A stretch of DNA of 52,877 bases from assembly GCF_002386445.1 (NCBI RefSeq), contig NZ_DGIR01000039.1, positions 1 to 52,877 on the forward strand, given 5' to 3'. Position numbers and translations under genes: made by a program. The stretch is from Pseudomonas sp. UBA4617. GTDB lineage: Bacteria > Pseudomonadota > Gammaproteobacteria > Pseudomonadales > Pseudomonadaceae. The notes beneath the pieces are model-generated. The model had not been told where the DNA came from and ran no database searches. It worked only from the letters and a program-made list of their open reading frames with translations. This document shows, in pieces, positions 25,301-33,638 of this stretch (its first letter is position 1; every line of letters begins with the position of its first letter).

Positions 25301-26446
25301 ATGAAAGTCACCTGGGACATCTTCTGCACCGTGGTCGACAACTATGGCGATATCGGCGTGACATGGCGCCTGGCGCGCCAGCTGGTTGCCGAGCATGGCC
25401 TGGCGGTGCGCCTGTGGGTGGACGACCTGGGCGCGTTCGTGCGCCTGTGCCCGGGGGCCGATGCTGCACTCGACCAGCAGTGGCAGCAGGGCGTCGAGAT
25501 ACGCTGCTGGCCGGTTGACTGGCAGACGGTGGCCACTGCCGACGTAGTCATCGGCGCCTTCGGCTGCCGCTTGCCGGTTGGCTACATCGAAGCGCTGGCC
25601 ATACGACCGCTGCCAGCGCTATGGCTGAACCTGGAATACCTCAGTGCCGAAGACTGGGTGGAGGGGTGCCACGGCTTGCCGTCGCCGCAAGGCAACGGCT
25701 TGCGCACGGTGTTCTTCTTCCCTGGCTTCACTGCGGGGACTGGCGGCCTGCTGCGCGAGGCGCCCTTGCTGGCCCGTCGCGCCGCATTCGAGGCCGACGC
25801 GGCGCAGCGCGCTGCGTTTCTCGCCGGGCTGGGTGTGCAGTTGCACACCGGCGCTCGGCTGATCTCGCTGTTCGCCTACGAAAACCCGCACCTGGCCGGC
25901 TGGCTGGACGCCCTGGCCGAGGATACCCGGCCCAGCCACCTGCTGGTGCCGGAAGGGCGTATTCTCGGTGACCTGTGTGCCTGGCTGGGCGAACCTACGC
26001 TGCCGGTGGGGGCGGTACGCCAGCGTGGTGCGCTGACCGTGCAGGTGCTGCCTTTCGTCAGCCAGGACGATTACGACCGCCTGCTCTGGTGCTGTGACTT
26101 CAACGCCGTGCGCGGCGAGGATTCGTTCGTGCGTGCGCAATGGGCGGGGCGGCCACTGCTGTGGCACATCTATGTGCAGGAGGAGAACGCACACTGGGAA
26201 AAACTCGAAGCGTTCCTGGCGCTTTATCGCCAGGGCTTGCCGGACGCTGCCGCCGAAGCCCTGGTCGATCTGTGGCGCGCCTGGAACCTCGACAGCCGCA
26301 CGCAGCGCGACATGCACGCGGCCTGGGCCAAGGTGCTGGCGCATTGGGACGAGCTGCAGGCGCATGCCCGCCACTGGTGTGCCAAACAGGCCGCTCAGCC
26401 GGACCTTGCCATGACGCTGGTACAGTTTTACCGAAATTGGCTATGA
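25301..26446 (+). CDS. earP: EF-P arginine rhamnosyltransferase EarP
   Basis: A 381-residue GT-B glycosyltransferase that adds rhamnose from dTDP-beta-L-rhamnose to Arg32 of elongation factor P. The residues reported as essential are present at their expected numbers: Asp13 and Asp17 in VVDNYGDIG, and Glu273 in RGED. The N-terminus MKVTWDIFCTVVDNYGDIGVTWRLARQL is characteristic. The ATG at 25301 is chosen because it begins this motif; sequence upstream is antisense to the neighbouring gene. It is immediately upstream of efp (48-base gap), the conserved pairing. Confidence 0.96.
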   Translation: MKVTWDIFCTVVDNYGDIGVTWRLARQLVAEHGLAVRLWVDDLGAFVRLCPGADAALDQQWQQGVEIRCWPVDWQTVATADVVIGAFGCRLPVGYIEALAIRPLPALWLNLEYLSAEDWVEGCHGLPSPQGNGLRTVFFFPGFTAGTGGLLREAPLLARRAAFEADAAQRAAFLAGLGVQLHTGARLISLFAYENPHLAGWLDALAEDTRPSHLLVPEGRILGDLCAWLGEPTLPVGAVRQRGALTVQVLPFVSQDDYDRLLWCCDFNAVRGEDSFVRAQWAGRPLLWHIYVQEENAHWEKLEAFLALYRQGLPDAAAEALVDLWRAWNLDSRTQRDMHAAWAKVLAHWDELQAHARHWCAKQAAQPDLAMTLVQFYRNWL

Positions 26447-26447
26447 T
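26442..26447 (+). promoter_or_regulatory. likely -10 element of an efp promoter
   Basis: TATGAT, close to TATAAT, overlaps the earP stop codon and lies 48 bases before efp. The -35 region is weak. It would let efp be expressed more strongly than earP. Confidence 0.45.
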
Positions 26448-26494
26448 ACGCGGCCTCGATTTTTATAAATCCATCCAGATTCGGATACTGCGTA

Positions 26495-27064
26495 ATGAAA
26501 ACTGGTAAAGAACTGAAACCCGGCACCGTACTGCGGATCGACAACGACCCGTGGCTGGTACAGAAAGCCGAATTCACCAAGTCGGGTCGCAACAGCGCGA
26601 TCATGAAGACCAAGCTGAAGAACCTGCTGACCGGCTACAAGACTGAAACCGTCTACTTCGCCGACGACAAGCTGGACGACGTGATCCTCGACCGCAAGGA
26701 AGTGACCCTGTCCTTCATCAGCGGTGACGCCTACACCTTCATGGACACCACCGACTACACCATGTACGAGCTGAACGCCGAAGACATCGACGCCGTTCTG
26801 CCATACATCGAAGAAGGCATGCAGGACGTCTGCGCCCTGACCATGTACGAAGAGAAAGTGGTATCGGTAGAACTGCCGACCACCATCAGCCGCCAGGTTA
26901 CCTACACCGAGAACGCTGCTCGCGGCGACACCTCGGGCAAGGTCATGAAGCCTGCCAAGCTGGCCAACGGTACTGAAGTACAGGTTGCCGACTTCATCGA
27001 AATCGACGAGTGGATCGATATCGACACCCGCGACGGCTCCTTCAAGGGCCGCTCCAAGAAGTAA
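26495..27064 (+). CDS. efp: translation elongation factor P
   Basis: A 189-residue EF-P with three beta-barrel domains. EF-P relieves ribosome stalling at polyproline. The loop TKSGRNSA places Arg at residue 32, the rhamnosylation site used by EarP-type organisms, consistent with the adjacent earP and with absence of the lysine (EpmA) type. The C-terminal EIDEWIDIDTRDGSFKGRSKK is typical. A strong terminator follows. Confidence 0.98.
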   Translation: MKTGKELKPGTVLRIDNDPWLVQKAEFTKSGRNSAIMKTKLKNLLTGYKTETVYFADDKLDDVILDRKEVTLSFISGDAYTFMDTTDYTMYELNAEDIDAVLPYIEEGMQDVCALTMYEEKVVSVELPTTISRQVTYTENAARGDTSGKVMKPAKLANGTEVQVADFIEIDEWIDIDTRDGSFKGRSKK

Positions 27065-27081
27065 TACTTCTTGTGGAACGC

Positions 27082-27109
27082 AAAAACCCGGCCTTGGCCG
27101 GGTTTTTTT
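27082..27109 (+). terminator. intrinsic terminator of efp
   Basis: AAAAACCCGGCC-TT-GGCCGGGTTTTT, a 12-bp stem with a run of seven T, 17 bases after the efp stop. Confidence 0.92.
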
Positions 27110-27147
27110 GTATCTGGATCGTTACCTGCTGACGCAAGTCTCTAGAA

Positions 27148-27180
27148 GCGGCCTTGCGTCGCGATGGGCTGCAAGGCCGC
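27148..27180. repeat. REP-like palindrome
   Basis: GCGGCCTTGC (27148-27157) and GCAAGGCCGC (27171-27180) are exact inverted copies around a 13-base core, between efp and ohr. Confidence 0.6.
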
Positions 27181-27195
27181 TCCTGCATGTGAGCC

Positions 27196-27624
27196 TCAGA
27201 CAGTGACGTGAAGGCGTACGTCCACGTTACCGCGGGTTGCGTTGGAATACGGGCACACCTGGTGCGCCTTCTCCACCAGCCCTTCGGCCTCGGCCTGTGC
27301 CAGGCCCGGCAGGTTGATGTGCAGGTCGATGTCCAGGCCGAATCCGCCCGGAATCTGGCCGATGCCGACCTTGGCGGTAATCGAGGCATCCGCTGGCAAG
27401 GCTTTCTTCTCTTGCACGGCCACGAACTTCAAGGCGCCGATGAAGCATGCCGAGTAACCGGCGGCAAACAGTTGCTCGGGGTTGGTGCCGTCCCCGCCAG
27501 CGCCACCCAGTTCCTTCGGGGTGCTGAGCTTGACTTCCAGCTTGCCGTCGCTGGCGCGGGACTTGCCGTCGCGCCCACCGGTGGAGGTAGCTTCTGCGAT
27601 GTACAGCGGAGTGACCTTTTGCAT
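27196..27624 (-). CDS. ohr: organic hydroperoxide resistance protein Ohr
   Basis: A 142-residue Ohr of the Ohr/OsmC fold. It reduces fatty-acid and other organic hydroperoxides with lipoylated dihydrolipoamide proteins as electron donor. Both reactive cysteines are in place: peroxidatic Cys in GYSACFIGAL and resolving Cys in HQVCPYSNATRGN. The start at 27624 (MQKVTPLYIAEATSTGGRDG) gives the usual length and has GAGG upstream. It lies downstream of ohrR on the same strand, with its own promoter region carrying operator-like repeats. Confidence 0.96.
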   Translation of the reverse strand: MQKVTPLYIAEATSTGGRDGKSRASDGKLEVKLSTPKELGGAGGDGTNPEQLFAAGYSACFIGALKFVAVQEKKALPADASITAKVGIGQIPGGFGLDIDLHINLPGLAQAEAEGLVEKAHQVCPYSNATRGNVDVRLHVTV

Positions 27625-27691
27625 CTTGAGCCTCGCTAACGTGTTGTGCGCTTCCGCTCTGGGAAGGGCGCGGGTTGGTGTGGGGATTAAG

Positions 27692-27717
27692 TTAGCGCGC
27701 AATTAGTTAGTGCGCAA
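27692..27717. promoter_or_regulatory. candidate OhrR operator upstream of ohr
   Basis: Two direct copies of TTAG(C/T)GCGCAA (27692-27702 and 27707-27717), 15 bases apart, which also form GCGCA - 9 bases - TGCGC symmetry. They lie 68 bases before the ohr start. OhrR is known to repress ohr by binding AT/GC dyads at its promoter. Confidence 0.55.
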
Positions 27718-27764
27718 GATAAATTATGACCGTTCGTCCGGACAGCCCTTTCTCAGCCCGATTG

Positions 27765-28220
27765 TCAGAGGGTCTTCTGCAGATTCTCGCGCAATGTCAG
27801 CAGGTCGGCCTGCAGCTGTTGCAGTTGCTCCAGGCTGCGGCCACTGGCCTTGAGAATGCATTGTGGCACCTCCCTGGCCCGTTGTTGCAGAGCGCGGCCT
27901 TTGTCGGTCAGTTGCACCAGCACCACCCGTTCGTCTTCGCGGCTGCGGTTGCGCTGCAACAGGCCTTCGCTTTCCAGGCGTTTGAGCAACGGGGTCAGTG
28001 AGCCGGGGTCGGTAAGCAGGTGCTGGCTGATCTCGCCCACGGTCAGGCCGTCGTGCTCCCACAGCACGAGCATGGCCAGGTACTGCGGGTAGGTCAGGCC
28101 CAGGGCCTGCAGCAGCGGTTTGTAGACCTTGGTCATCAGCAACGAGGTGGAGTGCAGGGCGAAACAGACCTGGTTGTCCAGCAGCAGCTCGTCACAGGAG
28201 GCTTGGGTGTCGGCGTTCAT
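27765..28220 (-). CDS. ohrR: MarR family peroxide sensor OhrR
   Basis: A 151-residue MarR-type repressor with a winged helix (about 60-115, LTVGEISQHLLTDPGSLTPLLKRLESEGLLQRNRSREDER). The peroxide-sensing Cys lies in the N-terminal LLLDNQVCFALHSTS, as in OhrR, and a second Cys in VPQCIL near residue 122 fits the two-Cys subtype. Organic hydroperoxide oxidation releases it from DNA and turns on ohr. The neighbouring ohr and the operator-like repeats support this. Confidence 0.93.
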   Translation of the reverse strand: MNADTQASCDELLLDNQVCFALHSTSLLMTKVYKPLLQALGLTYPQYLAMLVLWEHDGLTVGEISQHLLTDPGSLTPLLKRLESEGLLQRNRSREDERVVLVQLTDKGRALQQRAREVPQCILKASGRSLEQLQQLQADLLTLRENLQKTL

Positions 28221-28278
28221 GCAGGTCCTTGAAAGTAATCAATGGGTAAGTCTGGCACGCTGATCATCAGTGCGCGCG

Positions 28279-29232
28279 TTACTTGTGCAGTTCACTGTGC
28301 AAGGCCAGGTCCCAGGGTGGAATCGGACTGAACCGGCTCTTGAGAAATTCGAGCAGCAAACGGCTGCGAGAGTTCGTTTCATGTTCCAGACGTAGCGCGT
28401 AGATACCGCTGGTTTCAGCCGGGGGCAAGCCGCCGTCGCAAAACAGCGGTATCAGCTCGCCGCGCAGCAGGTATTCGCTGATCAACCAGGTAGGCAGGTG
28501 GGCGATGCCCAAGCCGGCGAGAGCACCGAACAGCAGGGTTTCGGCGTTGTTCGCGGCCATGCGCATGCGCGCGGGGCGGTACAGGCGGGTTTGCCCGGCT
28601 ACATTGAAGCGCCAGGCAAAGGGTGGCGCCAGGCCATCCCAGTCCAGGCCGTCGTGCCCAGGCAGTTCACTGGGGCAGGTGGGTATGCCGCGGCTGGCCA
28701 GGTAGGTGGGGCTGGCGCAGGCAATACGCACCATGTACGCGAGTGGCGTGGCGACCAGTCGGGTGTCGGCCAGAGGGCCGGCGCGCAGTACCAGGTCGAC
28801 TTCGCCGAGGTGGCTGCCATGCAGGTCGACGAAGCTGTCGATCAGGCGCAACTTCACGTCCAGCCCCGGGTAGGCCACCAGGAAGTCGGCAATTGCCGGT
28901 GCCAGGTGGCGACGACCGAATGCGGCAGGGGCGTCAATGCGGATCAGGCCTTCAGGGGCACTGCTCAGCGACACCGCTTCGGCGCGAGCCAGGCGCAGCT
29001 CTTCGATGATGCGCCTGGCCCGTTCGGCGAAGGCGTTGCCCGCGGGGGTGACGCGTACGGCGTGAGTACTGCGGGTGAACAGGCGGCTGCCTACGGCGCT
29101 TTCCAGGTTGTCGATACGCCGGGCTACGGCGGATGGAGTCAGCGGGTGGCGGCGGGCGGCAGCAGAAAAGCTGCCGGTTTCAAGCACATCGAGGAACAGG
29201 CTCAACTGGTCGGTCAGAATATCAGGGCTCAT
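28279..29232 (-). CDS. LysR family transcriptional regulator
   Basis: A 317-residue LysR regulator. The helix-turn-helix is at about 6-64 (LSLFLDVLETGSFSAAARRHPLTPSAVARRIDNLESAVGSRLFTRSTHAVRVT), followed by a CrgA-like effector domain. The ATG at 29232 begins the normal N-terminus MSPDILTDQLSLFLDV. It is divergent from the TauE-type exporter at 29344, its likely target, and an 8-bp inverted repeat lies between them. Confidence 0.88.
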   Translation of the reverse strand: MSPDILTDQLSLFLDVLETGSFSAAARRHPLTPSAVARRIDNLESAVGSRLFTRSTHAVRVTPAGNAFAERARRIIEELRLARAEAVSLSSAPEGLIRIDAPAAFGRRHLAPAIADFLVAYPGLDVKLRLIDSFVDLHGSHLGEVDLVLRAGPLADTRLVATPLAYMVRIACASPTYLASRGIPTCPSELPGHDGLDWDGLAPPFAWRFNVAGQTRLYRPARMRMAANNAETLLFGALAGLGIAHLPTWLISEYLLRGELIPLFCDGGLPPAETSGIYALRLEHETNSRSRLLLEFLKSRFSPIPPWDLALHSELHK

Positions 29233-29255
29233 GGCTGCCTTGCTTATGCGGATAG

Positions 29256-29282
29256 CGCACAGCCATTTTGCGCTGCTGTGCG
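29256..29282. promoter_or_regulatory. probable LysR operator
   Basis: CGCACAGC (29256-29263) and GCTGTGCG (29275-29282), exact inverted copies 11 bases apart, between the divergent LysR and TauE-type genes. Confidence 0.55.
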
Positions 29283-29343
29283 TTTCCCCGCCAGCCCGCA
29301 ATGGTTAGCATGCTGCATCATGTGAACAGGTAGTGAGGCCCTG

Positions 29344-30093
29344 ATGATCGAGTGGGTGTTGTATGTCGTGCTGGGCGCTGCCTTGGGGACCATGGGTGGC
29401 CTGTTCGGCATTGGCGGCGGGTTGATCGCGATTCCGGCGCTGGGCGTGCTGTTTGGCCTGGACCAGCAACTGGCGCAGGGTACGGCGCTGGTGATGGTGG
29501 TGCCGAACGTGCTGCTGGCGCTGTGGCGCTATCACCAGCGTAACCGTATCGAATTGCGCCATGCCGTGCCGTTGTCGTTATGCAGCTTCGTGTTCGCCTG
29601 GCTGGGGTCGATCTGGGCAGTGGGGCTGGATGCGCATTCCATGCGTCTGGGCTTTGTCGGCTTCCTGGTGGCGCTGGCGGTATGGAACGTGGCGCGGATG
29701 TTCATGAAAGTCTCGCCGCCAAGCGCCGAATTGCGTCATGCCTGGCCGTGGCTGGGCGTGCTGGGCAGCTTTGCCGGCACCATGGGGGGCTTGTTTGGCG
29801 TGGGTGGGGCAGTGGTGGCCACGCCGATCCTGACCAGTGTGTTCGGCACAACCCAGGTGGTCGCGCAGGGGCTGTCGCTGGCGCTGGCGGCGCCGAGTAC
29901 CCTGGTCACCTTGCTGACCTATGGGGTGCACCACAGCGTCGACTGGGGCGTGGGCATCCCGTTGGCGGTGGGCGGATTGCTCAGTATCAGCTGGGGCGTG
30001 AAGCTGGCCCATGCGTTGCCGGAGAAGGCACTGCGGGCGATGTTCTGCGTGTTTCTGGTGGTGTGTGCAGTGATGCTCGGGTTTGAGCTTTGA
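29344..30093 (+). CDS. TauE/SafE family sulfite/anion exporter
   Basis: A 249-residue TauE/SafE membrane protein with about eight helices in two repeated halves. Each half starts with a glycine-rich motif: GTMGGLFGIGGGLIAIPAL near 15-33 and GTMGGLFGVGGAVVATPIL near 144-162. Family members export sulfite, sulfoacetate or other small anions. The actual substrate is unknown. Its likely regulator is the divergent LysR gene. Confidence 0.92.
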   Translation: MIEWVLYVVLGAALGTMGGLFGIGGGLIAIPALGVLFGLDQQLAQGTALVMVVPNVLLALWRYHQRNRIELRHAVPLSLCSFVFAWLGSIWAVGLDAHSMRLGFVGFLVALAVWNVARMFMKVSPPSAELRHAWPWLGVLGSFAGTMGGLFGVGGAVVATPILTSVFGTTQVVAQGLSLALAAPSTLVTLLTYGVHHSVDWGVGIPLAVGGLLSISWGVKLAHALPEKALRAMFCVFLVVCAVMLGFEL

Positions 30094-30154
30094 GGGCTTG
30101 GGGCCACTTTGCGGCCCTATCGCGACGCAAGGCCGCTCCCGCGGCAGCCCCAGC

Positions 30155-31006
30155 TCACTTGAACCCTTCGACGATGTAATCGGCCATGCAATCGGTGATC
30201 GGCGATGCGCTCTGGGTACTGCGCACCAGCATCACATTGGCCACCGGCAGTTGCGGCAGCCCTTCGCTCTCGCCCAGTATGCGCAGGTTCCCGCCAATCA
30301 GGCTCTGCAACTGCGCCGTTACCGCCAGCCCGGCCGTGACGATGGCAAAGATTGCTGCCAGGCTCGGGCTGGTATAGGCGATGCGGTAATCGATGCCCTG
30401 GGCCTCCAGGGCGTTGCAGGTCCAGGCCCGGCAGAAACAATCGCTGTTGAACAATGCCAGCGGGATGGGCCGTTGCTCTTGTGGGCAGAAACCCTCGGCG
30501 GCGGCCCATGCCAGGCGTTCCTGGCGCAACAGCTGGCCAATCTCGTTGCCCGGCTCGCGGGTGACGATGGTCAGGTCCAGGTCCTGGCGCAGCATCAGTT
30601 GCTTGGACGATTCGCAATGCACCTCTACCTGCACCAGTGGGTAGGCCTGGGCAAAGCTTGACAGTATGGTCGGCAGAAAGCGCATGGCATAGTCGTCCGG
30701 CGTGCCGATCCGCACCATCCCGACCATGTGCGGCATGCGCAAGGTATTGAACACCTCGCCGTGCAATTTGAGGATACGCCGGGCATAGCCCAGCAGCACC
30801 TGGCCTTCGGCAGTCAGCCGTACCTGACGGCCGTCGCGCTCGAACAGCTGCCGCTGCAAAATGTCTTCTTCCAGGCGTTTCATCTGCATGCTCACCGCCG
30901 ACTGGGTGCGGTTGACCACCTCGCCGGCGCGGGTGAAACCGCCTTGCTCGGCGATGGCGACAAAGGTGCGCAGGACGTCGGCGTCGAGACTCTGGTACTG
31001 GGACAT
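30155..31006 (-). CDS. LysR family transcriptional regulator
   Basis: A 283-residue LysR regulator. The helix-turn-helix is at about 8-66 (VLRTFVAIAEQGGFTRAGEVVNRTQSAVSMQMKRLEEDI), followed by a short effector domain. The RTQSAVSMQMKRLE recognition segment is typical of the group that includes HdfR/LrhA-like regulators. It is divergent from the small DUF1127 gene at 31103. The start at 31006 gives MSQYQSLDADVLRTF; a longer frame to 31363 overlaps the DUF1127 gene antisense and is rejected. Confidence 0.9.
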   Translation of the reverse strand: MSQYQSLDADVLRTFVAIAEQGGFTRAGEVVNRTQSAVSMQMKRLEEDILQRQLFERDGRQVRLTAEGQVLLGYARRILKLHGEVFNTLRMPHMVGMVRIGTPDDYAMRFLPTILSSFAQAYPLVQVEVHCESSKQLMLRQDLDLTIVTREPGNEIGQLLRQERLAWAAAEGFCPQEQRPIPLALFNSDCFCRAWTCNALEAQGIDYRIAYTSPSLAAIFAIVTAGLAVTAQLQSLIGGNLRILGESEGLPQLPVANVMLVRSTQSASPITDCMADYIVEGFK

Positions 31007-31102
31007 TGCATCAATCTCCGAGATGCATGGCATCAGAAACATTCGTTGGATTGATCTTATGCCTGGCGGCAGACTGGAGCCAACAAAACGGAGGGCTTCA
31101 CG

Positions 31103-31321
31103 ATGAAAGGTCTTGTCAGCAGCATCCAGCAACCTGGCTTTTCCCTGAACCATCTGTTGCATGCGGCCGCACAGAAGGTGGCGCGGTGGTTGCAGCTGTA
31201 CCGCCAGCGCCAGCAGTTGGCCAGCCTCAGCGATGCCACCCTGCATGACCTGGGGTTGAGCCGGGCCGACATTCAGCAAGAAGCCGAGCGGCATTTCTGG
31301 GATGATCCGCTGCGTAAGTAG
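31103..31321 (+). CDS. DUF1127 (YjiS-like) small protein
   Basis: A 72-residue, basic, small protein with the DUF1127 core RQRQQLASLSDATLHDLGLSRADIQQEAERHFW (about 35-67). Family members bind RNA or affect metabolism in alpha-proteobacteria, but the role here is unknown. CGGAGGG lies about nine bases upstream of the ATG. It is divergent from a LysR gene, and 31007-31102 contains the imperfect arms GGCAT and ATGCC that could be its operator. Confidence 0.85.
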   Translation: MKGLVSSIQQPGFSLNHLLHAAAQKVARWLQLYRQRQQLASLSDATLHDLGLSRADIQQEAERHFWDDPLRK

Positions 31322-31340
31322 GGCAGACCGATGCTGGCTC

Positions 31341-31419
31341 TTCGCGGGCTCGCCCGTTCTCACAGGTAAAGCACTGCTCTCGAAGCGTGTGCCCCTGTGA
31401 AAGCGGGCGAGCCCGCGAA
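31341..31419. repeat. inverted pair of REP elements
   Basis: TTCGCGGGCTCGCCCGTTCTCACAGG (31341-31366) and its near-complement CCTGTGAAAGCGGGCGAGCCCGCGAA (31394-31419) flank a 27-base spacer. They lie between the DUF1127 and DAHP synthase genes. Confidence 0.8.
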
Positions 31420-31424
31420 CGCTT

Positions 31425-32771
31425 CTAGCGCCGCACCTGCTTGAGGGTTTCGGCGATCAGGAACGCCAGCTCCAGCGACTGGTCGGCATTCATGCGGGGG
31501 TCGCAGTGGGTGTGGTAGCGGTCCGACAACGCATCTTCGGTAATCGGCCGTGCACCGCCGATGCATTCGGTCACGTTCTGCCCGGTCATCTCGATGTGGA
31601 TGCCACCGGCATGGCTGCCCTCGGCCTGGTGCACCTGGAAGAACTGCTTGACCTCGTCGAGTATCTGCGCAAAGTCGCGGGTCTTGTAGCCACTGCTCGC
31701 CTTGATGGTGTTGCCGTGCATCGGGTCGGAACTCCACAGCACCTTGCGCCCCTCGCGCTCGACCGTGCGGATCAGCCCGGGCAAGTGGTCGCCAACCTTG
31801 CCGGCGCCCATGCGCACGATCAGGTTCAGGCGCCCCGGGTCGTTGGCCGGGTTCAGCGTGTCGATCAGGCGAATCAGCTCTTCGGGGTTCATGCTCGGGC
31901 CAACCTTGACCCCGATCGGGTTGTGCACGCCGCGCAGGAACTCCACATGGGCACCGTCCAGTTGACGGGTGCGGTCGCCAATCCACAGCATGTGCGCCGA
32001 GCAGTCGTAGTAATCGCCGGTCAGGCTGTCCTGGCGCACGAACGCTTCTTCGTAGTTCAGCAGCAACGCTTCGTGGGCGGTAAAGAAGCTGGTTTCGCGC
32101 AGTTGCGGCGCGCTGTCCAGGCCACACGCGCGCATGAACGCCAGGGTTTCGTCGATGCGGTTGGCCAGCTGGTGGTACTTGTCCGCCAGCGCCGAGTTGG
32201 CGATGAAGTCCAGGTTCCACTTGTGCACCTGGTGCAAGTCGGCAAACCCACCCTGGGCGAAGGCGCGCAGCAGGTTGAGACTGGCGGTGGCTTGATGATA
32301 GGCCTGCAGCAGGCGCTCCGGGTCGGGGATTCGGCTCTTGGCGTCGAAACCGATGCCGTTGACGATATCGCCCCGGTAGGCCGGCAGGGTGATGTCGCCG
32401 ATGGTTTCATCGCCCGAAGAGCGCGGTTTGGCAAATTGCCCGGCCATGCGCCCGACCTTCACTACCGGACAGCCGGCGGCAAAGGTCATGACGATGGCCA
32501 TCTGCAACAGCACCTTGAAGGTGTCGCGGATTTTCGCCGCCGAAAACTCGGCGAAGCTTTCGGCGCAATCGCCGCCCTGCAACAAGAATGCGCGGCCTTC
32601 GGTGACCTCGGCAAACTGCCGGCGCAGCTCGCGCGCCTCGCCCGCAAACACCAGCGGCGGGTAGCTGGCCAGGGTCTGTTCGACCTTCAGCAGCTGCGCC
32701 GCATCGGGGTAGGTCGGTTGCTGCTGGATCGGCAGGGCGCGCCAGCTGTCAGGGCTCCACGGTTGGTTCAT
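31425..32771 (-). CDS. class II DAHP synthase
   Basis: A 448-residue 3-deoxy-7-phosphoheptulonate synthase of the class II (plant-like, AroA-II) family. It condenses phosphoenolpyruvate and erythrose 4-phosphate, the first shikimate step. The conserved blocks are LLQGGDCAESFAEF (metal Cys), VVKVGRMAGQFAKPRS, GIKVGPSMNPEELIRLI, SDPMHGNT and GGIHIEMTGQNVTECIGG, and CDPRMNADQSLELAF near the end. Pseudomonas usually also has class I enzymes. Class II copies often serve secondary metabolism or are less feedback-sensitive. It is full length. Confidence 0.95.
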   Translation of the reverse strand: MNQPWSPDSWRALPIQQQPTYPDAAQLLKVEQTLASYPPLVFAGEARELRRQFAEVTEGRAFLLQGGDCAESFAEFSAAKIRDTFKVLLQMAIVMTFAAGCPVVKVGRMAGQFAKPRSSGDETIGDITLPAYRGDIVNGIGFDAKSRIPDPERLLQAYHQATASLNLLRAFAQGGFADLHQVHKWNLDFIANSALADKYHQLANRIDETLAFMRACGLDSAPQLRETSFFTAHEALLLNYEEAFVRQDSLTGDYYDCSAHMLWIGDRTRQLDGAHVEFLRGVHNPIGVKVGPSMNPEELIRLIDTLNPANDPGRLNLIVRMGAGKVGDHLPGLIRTVEREGRKVLWSSDPMHGNTIKASSGYKTRDFAQILDEVKQFFQVHQAEGSHAGGIHIEMTGQNVTECIGGARPITEDALSDRYHTHCDPRMNADQSLELAFLIAETLKQVRR

Positions 32772-32876
32772 TTCAGGCTCGGTCTTGTCAGTTGTAGGCT
32801 ACGGGCCATGTTAACAGTTGGCGCTGTGCTTGTTGCATCGGGGGCGTTGGCGGACAATGCGCGTTTTGCGGGTTGG

Positions 32877-33638
32877 ATGGTGAGCATGGCGGAACGGCAA
32901 GAGCGGCTACTGGCACGGGTGGAAGATGCCTTTGGCGTCATCAGCGTGTACGAAGTGGACGACTACCGCTTTCTGGAGTTCGGTGATGCGATCGAGCAGA
33001 GCTGCGTGTTCACTGCCGACCCGAGCTGGCTGGAGTACGACTATACCCGCGCCATGCTGGTCGGGGCGTTGTGCCATGAGCAGCCGGAAAGCGCGCTGTT
33101 TCTCGGCCTGGGTGCCGGCACGCTGACCCAGGCGTGCATGAAGTTCCTGCCGCTGGACGACATCGAGGCCATCGAGCTGCGCCCGGACGTGCCACGCCTG
33201 GCCATGGAGTACCTGGGCCTGGACGATGACCCGCGGCTGTATGTGCGCATTGGCGATGCCCTGGAGCTGCTGCCCACGGCGGAGAAGGCCGACCTGTTGT
33301 TCGTCGACCTGTACACCGACCATGGGCCTGGGGTAGGGCACCTGGCATGGAATTTCCTTGAGAACTGCCAGCAGCAGCTCAACCCGGGCGGCTGGCTGGT
33401 GATCAACCAGTGGGCTACCGATGACGGCAAGCCGCTGGGTGCGGCCTTGCTGCGCGGCCTGTACCACCGGCATTACTGGGAACTGCCGGTGAAGGAGGGC
33501 AATGTGATCCTGCTGGTGCCGGCGGACCTGGAACAGGCATTGGACCTCGGCGGGCTGCGTGCACGCGCCGAGGCCCTGGCGCCGCGGTTGGGCTACAGCC
33601 TGGAAGGGTTGATCCGCGAGATTCGTCCGGCTACCTGA
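32877..33638 (+). CDS. spermidine-synthase-like methyltransferase-fold protein
   Basis: A protein of about 253 residues with a Rossmann-type SAM/dcSAM binding core: LFLGLGAGTLTQACMKFLP, IEAIELRPDVPRLA and ADLLFVDLYTDHGPG. The sequence is annotated as spermidine synthase in related genomes. It lacks the family's full polyamine-site signature, so the activity is uncertain. The start is ambiguous: ATG at 32808, 32877 (chosen, gives MVSMAERQERLL) or 32886. It is divergent from the DAHP synthase gene. Confidence 0.78.
   Translation: MVSMAERQERLLARVEDAFGVISVYEVDDYRFLEFGDAIEQSCVFTADPSWLEYDYTRAMLVGALCHEQPESALFLGLGAGTLTQACMKFLPLDDIEAIELRPDVPRLAMEYLGLDDDPRLYVRIGDALELLPTAEKADLLFVDLYTDHGPGVGHLAWNFLENCQQQLNPGGWLVINQWATDDGKPLGAALLRGLYHRHYWELPVKEGNVILLVPADLEQALDLGGLRARAEALAPRLGYSLEGLIREIRPAT

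Noticed and set aside
31506..32876. Long plus-strand extension before the spermidine-synthase-like gene
   Set aside because: It runs antisense through the whole DAHP synthase gene. The recognisable protein begins only near 32877.
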